Below are positions 1-5,064 of a stretch of DNA of 6,150 nucleotides, in pieces; the stretch's first letter is position 1; each line of letters starts with the position of its first letter. The stretch spans positions 1 through 6,150 of the forward strand of contig JAOUNC010000181.1 in the NCBI GenBank assembly GCA_029881175.1. Reading direction: 5' to 3'. This DNA comes from Nitrospirota bacterium. Lineage in GTDB: Bacteria; Nitrospirota; Nitrospiria; Nitrospirales; UBA8639. The position numbers and the translations under genes were made by a program. Under the pieces are notes generated by a model. That model had not been told where the DNA came from, ran no database searches, and saw nothing but the letters and a program-made list of their open reading frames with translations.

Positions 1-133
1 TCTGCCCGCAGGCAGTTCCCAAGAAGCTGGTGAACAGCAGGGTGAGCAGGAAGACTCGAACCATCACGGATGGTTGGACTCTAGACCACAACAACGGTTT
101 GCAGTAGTTGATCACGTGAATTCTTTTACGCAT
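1..133 (-). CDS. N-terminus of a predicted lipoprotein (partial)
   Basis: The reading frame opens at ATG 133-131 and runs off the left edge, giving 44 codons. The start is supported by a strong Shine-Dalgarno AGGGAGG at 147-141, seven bases upstream. The peptide has a long basic first part (MRKRIHV...) followed by a hydrophobic run, then LGTAC at residues 39-43. This resembles a lipobox with the cysteine at residue 43, although Gly at -3 departs from the usual Leu. An in-frame ATG at 64-62 (residue 24, MVRVFLLTLLFTSFLGTAC) would give a more ordinary lipoprotein signal of about 19 residues, but has no comparable ribosome binding site. The mature protein lies outside the window, so function is unknown. 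If the call is right it would be lipidated and anchored in the cell envelope. It is separated from the next gene by over 600 bases and is probably transcribed on its own. Confidence 0.65.
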   Translation of the reverse strand, partial: MRKRIHVINYCKPLLWSRVQPSVMVRVFLLTLLFTSFLGTACGQ

Positions 134-140
134 CTCTGAT

Positions 141-147
141 CCTCCCT
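141..147 (-). promoter_or_regulatory. Ribosome binding site deciding the lipoprotein start
   Basis: On the minus strand the sequence is AGGGAGG, seven bases before ATG 133. It favours the upstream start over the in-frame ATG at 64. Confidence 0.65.
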
Positions 148-366
148 GCTTGATTTTTCGATTGACGTGCCTAAAGGTGAAGATTGAATGGGATCAGTGC
201 ATCCTTTTCTCAATAATTAGAAGTGTATTGTAAATTTTCAGAAATAGTAAAGGTAACGAAGTGATTATGTTTTAATTACTCCTCTCGACCCTCAGGGGGG
301 AACTTTCATGGCACTATCTCGGTGGAGGTCAATGCCGGCCTAGGAAGAAATCCTGCTGAGTTGACC

Positions 367-442
367 CATTACGAATGCCACCTGGCAAGAGCCCCGAACC
401 TTTACGAAGTTAGCGAACCCGAACTAACTCATTACGAATGAG
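367..442. repeat. Three TTACGAA motifs in a short-repeat cluster
   Basis: TTACGAA occurs at 369-375, 402-408 and 432-438, with start-to-start distances of 33 and 30 bases, close to three helical turns. The outer two are embedded in an identical 11-mer CATTACGAATG (367-377 and 430-440). The right copy extends to the inverted repeat CTCATT-ACG-AATGAG (428-442). Between the second and third copies lies a six-base stem, AGTTAG (408-413) with CTAACT (424-429). It could be a protein-binding array upstream of the lipoprotein gene or a relic of a small mobile repeat; the sequence does not decide. Confidence 0.45.
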
Positions 443-543
443 GTCCATGAACGTTCCGGTTGCGGCCCTTACGTGAGGGGCGCCGTTTCGTGCATCTCCT
501 GCGTGTCTGACCTTGCTCGTTCCCGTATCGTTTCCTCCAAATC

Positions 544-615
544 TTTCAGGCGGTAACGCTGACTGGGGCATTGGTAATGCCTTGCGGGCCAATGGCCAAG
601 TCACCACTGTGGCCG
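544..615 (-). pseudogene. Decayed fragment of the paralog C-terminal domain
   Basis: Bases 544-593 match 1609-1656 inside the 453-residue paralog almost base for base (about five differences and one extra base over 50). In the matching frame the fragment reads AIGPQGITNAPVSVTA and then a stop at about 550, against FIGPQGITNAAVGVTA in the intact gene. Weaker protein similarity extends upstream (GHSG against GNGG). No start, ribosome site or flanking modules remain in frame; an in-frame TAG lies farther upstream near 667. The simplest reading is the remnant of a lost copy of the tandem gene family, left downstream of the coiled-coil gene. A short recombined insert from the neighbour is an alternative. 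Confidence 0.7.
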
Positions 616-767
616 TGTACCCAATGATAACCCCATCGGAAAAGATCGGATGATGGGAGAGTTCGCTAGGCGAGGCCAAGACCACACTGGTTGGTGACAC
701 TTTGGGTTTTACGGAAATTAAACCGTGGCAAGGCCCCTGTATCAGGCCGCCAAGTGGAGAAAGAAGG

Positions 768-1274
768 TCACCAGATGTTGCCGGCACCTGGAGCGTATGA
801 GGATGAAATAACATTGGTGGAAATCATCGTATCGGCTTTCAGCGTGCCATGGATTCCGGTCAGTCCGGCTTTGACATCCACGAGACTTGAGGCCAGGTTG
901 AGGGTGCTCCCCGCTTGAATATTCAGAACGTTGGGGGATTGAAGGGTGACTGCGCCCGAGGAGTTAACTGAAATAACTTGCCGCAGTTGGGCAATGTGTT
1001 GTGATTGGACAGCGACTTGGGTTTGAAGAGTGTTTACGGTTTGCTCAAGAGTGGCCACTTTTGCAGCCAGGTAGTCCACCCGTTGTTCGAGCGTGGGTGG
1101 TTGTTTGGTCACGGGTGTCTGCTCAGAGGGAGAGAGTAATCTTCCCTTTGAGGGGGAGGAATAGCGGTCCTGAATATCAGTCTTAGGATCCAGAGCAAAG
1201 ACGGGAAAGGTAAGCATCCCGACAACGAAACTGAATAGACAGCCTAAGATAAGGGAATTTTTCAAAACTTTCAT
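768..1274 (-). CDS. Small exported coiled-coil protein with fibre-like beta tail
   Basis: This encodes 168 residues of unknown function. I place the start at ATG 1274 rather than the longer open frame to 1358, because AAGGAGA (1287-1281) sits six bases upstream and the protein then begins with a typical Sec signal peptide, probably cut after FPVFA at residue 27. A Pro/Ser-rich linker follows. Residues 62-101 form a clean heptad coiled coil with Val/Ile at one core position and mostly Leu at the other (L62, V66, L69, V73, L76, V80, L83, V87, I94, L97, I101). Residues about 103-145 are short alternating strands with Gly/Ser turns, reminiscent of triple beta-helix stems of phage fibre or spike proteins. 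The tail ends SSSYAPGAGNIW. The likely product is an oligomeric rod-like envelope or extracellular protein. It lies 112 bases behind the 453-residue paralog, beyond an imperfect terminator, so read-through or a weak own promoter are both possible. Confidence 0.8.
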   Translation of the reverse strand: MKVLKNSLILGCLFSFVVGMLTFPVFALDPKTDIQDRYSSPSKGRLLSPSEQTPVTKQPPTLEQRVDYLAAKVATLEQTVNTLQTQVAVQSQHIAQLRQVISVNSSGAVTLQSPNVLNIQAGSTLNLASSLVDVKAGLTGIHGTLKADTMISTNVISSSYAPGAGNIW

Positions 1275-1320
1275 GGAGTATCTCCTTTTCACATGACCGG
1301 AAATTATGTTGAAAATATTC

Positions 1321-1352
1321 GGTCTGGCTCTTTTCAGCAAGAGAGCCAGGCC
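1321..1352 (-). terminator. Imperfect terminator hairpin after the 453-residue gene
   Basis: On the minus strand a 14-position stem (GGCCTGGCTCTCTT against AAAAGAGCCAGACC) closes a four-base GCTG loop. Twelve positions pair and two are C-A mismatches. The downstream T-run is poor (GAATATTTTC), so it may be leaky toward the coiled-coil gene. It is clearly related to the perfect hairpin at 2954-2987. Confidence 0.65.
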
Positions 1353-1386
1353 GCCCAAGAAGCATTTGTTTCACTGTCTTCAGGAA

Positions 1387-2748
1387 TTAGTATTTCCAGG
1401 AGTGTGTGTACGAGAAGGCTGCATCAACTGGTGACACGCCGACTCCGACCCCCGGGCCAAACCCGAAACCCTGAAACTTATCGACCTTTTCGTCGAGCAT
1501 GACATCGACGGCTCCAGACACCACCTTCGAGGGAGGACCAGCAGAAATTCCGACGCCCGAGCCCCACCCTTGGAATGAGTCTAAGGAAACTTTGGGGAAG
1601 AAGGCGACTTCAGCGGTGACGCCGACTGCGGCATTGGTAATGCCTTGCGGACCAATAAACCAATACTTTCCGCCATTACCACGTAGATCCGTGACGCCCA
1701 TTAGCCCAACTTGCAAGCCAGCGCCGACGCCTCCGCCCAGCGTGATTTGATAGCCCAGATAGAAATGTTCGTCATTCACTCCCCGTGATTGGATCATGGC
1801 GAATTGGGGAACCAGGCCAAGGCTCATGAGTTTACTGTCCATCGTTGCCACCGAGTCGCCACAAAAGTTACCGGCGCTAAAGATCGCATCGAGCTTGCCT
1901 TTGGAGGCGTTCATAAATGCCGCAATTTTCTTGAGCTCCGGAATTTTCGCTTGGTGAGCTTGAAGATTTTGAGTGACTTTGGCAATCAGCTGGTCATGAA
2001 AGGCTTTGTCATTGTTGAAGCGATCTTGGGCGCTCTTCTTTTTACTTTGTATGGTGGGAATCATGTTTTTCATAAACCCGGCGACCGCTTTGCCGCCCTT
2101 GATTAACCCGACCGTCGTGTGACAAGCGGCAATTTTGGCCAATTGTGCGGTCTTCGCGGCAGCGGCTTTCGCTGCAGCCGCAGCAGCCTTGGCGGCTTGT
2201 TCTGCCGCTTGCTTGGCTTTCAAGGCAGCAACTTTGGCTGCATTCGCTGCCTGCCGGGCTTTGGCAGCAGCAGCCCGTCTGGCCTTCTCCGCGGCCGCTC
2301 TGGCTCTGGCGGCGGCTTTCTTCGCGGCGTCAAAGAGGCCTCGTGATTGGATGCCACTATAGGTGCCGGTGGCCACCATGCTGGTTCCGTCAGGATTGAG
2401 GTATTGGATGACGTGTACGTCTAATTCATCTGGTTCACTGCCCGGGGTAGAAATGACGATTGGCACTTCCACCTTCACTTCATGCGTCCCTTTTTGGGCT
2501 TCAACCAGCAAGGCGTCCCGGCGTTCGGTTCCTGGAATGAGCCGAAGCCACTCTTCTGCAGGTTCTACCGAATAGTCGCCCGGTTCAGCGACGACATCAC
2601 TGCCATCTGTCCCGAGCAAATGTATAGCCTGGTCGAGGGTGATCGTGGTGGTTTCATCCGGCACCGACGCCAGTGCAGGGAGAGTTGGACTGACTAGTGC
2701 GCAAGTGAGGATGAAGGCGAGAAACCGTTTGGATAGAGGGACATTCAT
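1387..2748 (-). CDS. Exported modular protein, 453 residues, Ala/Lys-rich helix paralog
   Basis: Function unknown; member of the tandem family in this window. The start at ATG 2748 is chosen over the upstream TTG at 2814 because it aligns with the paralog (MNVPLSKRFL against MHASLSKKFL) and gives a proper signal peptide cut after PALA at residue 27; its ribosome site is weak (AAAGG, eight bases away). Layout: residues 35-137, one N-terminal beta-type module (PGDYSV, LRLIPG, GTHE, LNPDG) ending IQSRG at 133-137; residues 138-205, an extreme Ala/Lys/Arg helix resembling TolA or histone H1-type segments; residues about 206-315, a helical core with C209 and C296, the only cysteines left after signal cleavage; IQSRG again at 319-323; then a Gly-rich beta-type domain ending in SWKY. 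The final aromatic residue and alternating strands would suit an outer-membrane beta barrel, but that is inference. It has its own promoter, leader and terminator. Confidence 0.87.
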   Translation of the reverse strand: MNVPLSKRFLAFILTCALVSPTLPALASVPDETTTITLDQAIHLLGTDGSDVVAEPGDYSVEPAEEWLRLIPGTERRDALLVEAQKGTHEVKVEVPIVISTPGSEPDELDVHVIQYLNPDGTSMVATGTYSGIQSRGLFDAAKKAAARARAAAEKARRAAAAKARQAANAAKVAALKAKQAAEQAAKAAAAAAKAAAAKTAQLAKIAACHTTVGLIKGGKAVAGFMKNMIPTIQSKKKSAQDRFNNDKAFHDQLIAKVTQNLQAHQAKIPELKKIAAFMNASKGKLDAIFSAGNFCGDSVATMDSKLMSLGLVPQFAMIQSRGVNDEHFYLGYQITLGGGVGAGLQVGLMGVTDLRGNGGKYWFIGPQGITNAAVGVTAEVAFFPKVSLDSFQGWGSGVGISAGPPSKVVSGAVDVMLDEKVDKFQGFGFGPGVGVGVSPVDAAFSYTHSWKY

Positions 2749-2872
2749 GATGGCGGCCTTTCTGTATGAAGATGAGGGGAAAATAACTGTTGTTACCTGA
2801 TAAGTCGTGCTCAAGGTGGAGATGGTTCACCCGTTGAGGTGGATATTCTGAAAAGCCTGAGTTGTCTAGGGA
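2749..2872 (-). promoter_or_regulatory. Conserved 5' leader of the 453-residue gene
   Basis: This is the predicted untranslated leader of about 124 nt between promoter and start codon. The block 2849-2788 matches 4911-4850, in front of the other paralog, at 53 of 62 positions with no gaps; the remaining leader nearest the start codon is dissimilar. A hairpin of CTCAA and GGTG with CACC and TTGAG can be drawn here but is not preserved in the other leader, so a sequence-specific binding site is likelier than a conserved RNA fold. Confidence 0.5.
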
Positions 2873-2878
2873 TGCCCT

Positions 2879-2907
2879 ATAAAACGGAAACGATGCTGGA
2901 AAGTCAA
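2879..2907 (-). promoter_or_regulatory. Sigma-70-type promoter of the 453-residue gene
   Basis: On the minus strand TTGACT (2907-2902), 17 bases, then TTTTAT (2884-2879). The same boxes with identical spacing occur before the other paralog, while the spacer between them has diverged (9 of 17 identical), which supports the assignment. Confidence 0.65.
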
Positions 2908-2953
2908 CATTAAGAAGGGGTTTTGATAGTGAACATGCGGGGAACTAAAAACT

Positions 2954-2987
2954 CCGGCCTGGCTCTTATGAAAAAGAGCCAGGCCGG
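2954..2987 (-). terminator. Strong intrinsic terminator after the 595-residue gene
   Basis: A perfect 14-bp stem (CCGGCCTGGCTCTT at 2954-2967 with its complement at 2974-2987) and a six-base loop, followed on the minus strand by AGTTTTTAG. It lies 31 bases past the stop codon and 47 bases before the next promoter, so it insulates the two cassettes. Confidence 0.85.
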
Positions 2988-3018
2988 AAAAGAAAGGGTT
3001 TCTCACTGCGTTCAGGAG

Positions 3019-4806
3019 TTAGTATTTCCAGGAGTAATCCCAGCTGACGGCAATATCGCCAAACATCTTGGCGGGTCCGACACCGGCTCCCCCTCCAAGA
3101 CCAAAACCTTGAAATTCTTTAAATTTCTCATCAAACATCACATCCGCGTTGACGGTACCGACTGTGCCCAGCGATCCACCAACACCCCAGCTTCCGCCTG
3201 TGAACCCTTCTAACGTGGATTTAGGCCAAAATGTGACCTGCGCTGCGCCGCCGCCGCCAGCAATCACACCGCCTTGGGCACCAAGGAACCAATATTTTCC
3301 ACCATTGCCTTTGAAGTCCGTTACACCAGTGAGTCCTCCAAGGATTCCCACACCCAACCCGGCATCAATTGTAATGGAATAGCCCATATAGAAGTGAGGG
3401 GTTTCACCGCCACGGCTTTGAATGAGGGCGAAATTTGGGACCAACCCTAAATTTTTCAGTTTACCGTCCATGGCGCCAATGGAATCGCTACAAAAGTTTT
3501 TGGTGCTGAAAATGGCGTCCAGCTTGGCTTTGTTCGCCGGATTTTTCATCCAGTCCTGAATTCGTTGCATTTCAGGAATCACGTGTTGATTGGCATTGAT
3601 GCCCGCAGTGATTTTTTTTGCAATTTGGTCTCGAAATGCAGCGTCTTTGGAGAGTTTGTCCTTCATGTCTTTTTGATTTTTTTTGCCCTTCGGAACCAAA
3701 TTGGTCATGAACTGTGCGACGGCTTTTCCGGCTTTCATGGCGCCGACCGTGGTGTAACAGGCGGCGATTTTGGCTCCAGTCCCAACTTGTTTCCCGGCCC
3801 ACTTCATTCCCTTCCAAGTTTCATTGGCGCCGATGACGATCCCTTTCCCCGCTTGGCCAGCCGCCCATTTGGTGGCGGAGACTCCTTTTTTGACACCTGC
3901 TCCAACTATTTTGGCACCTTGTTGGGTCGTTTTGCCGACCTGCTTGGCCGCTTGATTCACTTTTTTGAACGCGCGGGTTTTTTGCACCTTCCTATAATTT
4001 GTGTTCACCGTCTTTTTGGCTTTGTTAAAGGTCTTTTTGAGCCAGCCACGGGTTTGAATTCCGCTATAGGAACCGGTGGCTTCAAGACTCTGACCATTCG
4101 GTAACAGCAACATAAGATAGTGAAAGTCTAATTCTTTAGGGGTGGTTCCGGGGAAAGAAAGAGCCAGGAAGTTTTCTAAGTCGGTATCATGTGTCCCTTG
4201 TTGAGCTTCAATACTAATCAAAGGATTCTGTGAGTCTTCACCCGGAATGAGTCGAATGGCCTTTTCAAAGGCTTCGGCGGTGTACGTGCCTGGCTGAACT
4301 GCGATGGGACTGCCATCTGGCGCGGTGAAATGGACGGGCTTGTCAAAGGTCACCAGGGATGGATCGATAAATTCCAGGTTCTCAGCCGTTGGCTCCATGG
4401 TTCCTCGAGAGATGACCTCCGGGGCACGTCCCAATGCCTGAAGCGTCTTTCCATCTGGATAGTACAGGACGAGAAGGTGAGACTTGGCGGCTTCGTCATC
4501 TTCGCTGGAGATAAACACAACGGCGGGCGCAAGGAGCTTCGTAGAATGCGATCCTTCGTAGGCTTCAATGGACAGAGCTTGAGAATCGCTGCCGGTTAAG
4601 ATCAATTGGTCGTCTCCTGCCTTCACCGAATAGTCTCCGGCAGAAACGAGGACATCCTCCCCTTCAAGATCTTGAAATTGCACCGTTTTTTCCAATGTGA
4701 CAGACAGCGAATCGGGAGATTCGGAAGCCTGGGCTTGGAATACTGGGCTCAAAAGAGCACCAGCGAGTAAGACACTCAGAAATTTTTTGGAGAGAGAGGC
4801 ATGCAT
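3019..4806 (-). CDS. Exported modular protein, 595 residues, two N-terminal modules
   Basis: Function unknown; the longer complete member of the family. I take ATG 4806 as start because AAAGGA (4819-4814) lies seven bases upstream, whereas the in-frame ATG at 4824 has none. The signal peptide is probably cut after FQAQA at residue 27. Residues about 36-135 and 151-254 are two divergent copies of the N-terminal module, ending VISRG and IQTRG; the second copy is closer to the single module of the 453-residue paralog. Residues 255-345 form a Lys-rich segment with many small-residue spacings (GAKIVGAGVKKG, TKWAAGQAGKG, MKWAGKQVGTG) and little likeness to the Ala-rich segment of the paralog. The helical core carries C350 and C439, the only cysteines. 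IQSRG at 462-466 precedes the Gly-rich beta-type domain (GNGGKYWF, GGSWGVGG) ending in SWKY. The gene is transcribed alone, between its own promoter and a strong terminator. Confidence 0.88.
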   Translation of the reverse strand: MHASLSKKFLSVLLAGALLSPVFQAQASESPDSLSVTLEKTVQFQDLEGEDVLVSAGDYSVKAGDDQLILTGSDSQALSIEAYEGSHSTKLLAPAVVFISSEDDEAAKSHLLVLYYPDGKTLQALGRAPEVISRGTMEPTAENLEFIDPSLVTFDKPVHFTAPDGSPIAVQPGTYTAEAFEKAIRLIPGEDSQNPLISIEAQQGTHDTDLENFLALSFPGTTPKELDFHYLMLLLPNGQSLEATGSYSGIQTRGWLKKTFNKAKKTVNTNYRKVQKTRAFKKVNQAAKQVGKTTQQGAKIVGAGVKKGVSATKWAAGQAGKGIVIGANETWKGMKWAGKQVGTGAKIAACYTTVGAMKAGKAVAQFMTNLVPKGKKNQKDMKDKLSKDAAFRDQIAKKITAGINANQHVIPEMQRIQDWMKNPANKAKLDAIFSTKNFCSDSIGAMDGKLKNLGLVPNFALIQSRGGETPHFYMGYSITIDAGLGVGILGGLTGVTDFKGNGGKYWFLGAQGGVIAGGGGAAQVTFWPKSTLEGFTGGSWGVGGSLGTVGTVNADVMFDEKFKEFQGFGLGGGAGVGPAKMFGDIAVSWDYSWKY

Positions 4807-4934
4807 GAGGTTTTCCTTTCGCATCGTTGTAAAAAAGTTTGCGGATAGTGGTTGTTACCTGATGAGTCGCACTCAAGGGGGATATGGTTCACCCATTCAG
4901 GTAGATATTCTGAAAAGCCCGTATTGTTTTGGGA
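4807..4934 (-). promoter_or_regulatory. Conserved 5' leader of the 595-residue gene
   Basis: Predicted leader of about 128 nt. Its 4911-4850 block is the partner of 2849-2788 (53 of 62 identical). Downstream of the block the two leaders differ, apart from a purine-rich ribosome site here, AAAGGA at 4819-4814. Confidence 0.5.
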
Positions 4935-4940
4935 TAGCCC

Positions 4941-4969
4941 ATGAAACGGGATTTCTGTCGGCATGTCAA
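4941..4969 (-). promoter_or_regulatory. Sigma-70-type promoter of the 595-residue gene
   Basis: On the minus strand a consensus TTGACA (4969-4964), 17 bases, then TTTCAT (4946-4941). The -10 box is poor but occupies the same place as TTTTAT in the paralog promoter, within a gap-free 120-bp alignment of the two upstream regions. Confidence 0.6.
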
Positions 4970-5014
4970 GAAAAGAAGGGGGTTTTGGAGAAGCGAGGGG
5001 GTAGACGAAAACAT

Positions 5015-5044
5015 GGCCGGGTGCGGTTTAAACAGCACCCGGCC
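5015..5044 (-). terminator. GC-rich terminator after the third family gene
   Basis: A perfect 10-bp stem GGCCGGGTGC / GCACCCGGCC (5015-5024 with 5035-5044) around a ten-base loop that contains GTTTAAAC, followed on the minus strand by ATGTTTTCG. It begins 20 bases past the stop codon. Its sequence is unrelated to the two GGCCTGGCTCTT hairpins. Confidence 0.8.
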
Positions 5045-5064
5045 TATTGGCGGGGGTATTAATT

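Larger units (their letters stand above)
134..767. other. Gene-free stretch between the coiled-coil gene and the lipoprotein gene
   Basis: I find no convincing intact gene in these 634 bases. A 134-codon open frame on the minus strand (814-410) overlaps the end of the coiled-coil gene, has no signal or recognisable domain, and crosses the paralog remnant in the wrong frame, so I treat it as spurious. Real content: an AT-rich block at about 180-275 that probably carries the lipoprotein promoter (no clear -35/-10 pair), three TTACGAA motifs at 369-438, and a decayed fragment of the neighbouring gene family at about 544-615. No convincing terminator follows the coiled-coil gene; a weak hairpin at about 733-747 lacks a T-run. 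Confidence 0.6.

Noticed and set aside
428..442. tRNA-like anticodon arm (TTCGTAA loop on the minus strand)
   Set aside because: No acceptor stem, D arm or T arm can be built around it, and a similar string repeats 60 bases away.
733..747. Weak hairpin (GGCCTG-ATA-CAGG) after the coiled-coil gene as a terminator
   Set aside because: The stem is only about four to six pairs and no T-run follows directly.
410..814. Minus-strand 134-codon open frame overlapping the coiled-coil gene end
   Set aside because: It has no ribosome site, no domain or signal, and reads the paralog-like 50-bp fragment in a frame different from the homologous one.
2135..2362. Overlapping plus-strand frames rich in Ala, Leu and Phe
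   Set aside because: They are shadows of the Ala/Lys-rich coding segment on the minus strand; the repetitive GC-rich codons keep several frames open.
2749..2814. Possible upstream peptide starting at TTG (MSTTYQVTT), similar to MSATHQVTT at 4876
   Set aside because: There is no ribosome site; most differences between the two copies would change the residue; and the frame joins the main gene in one case but not in the other. A noncoding conserved leader explains it better.
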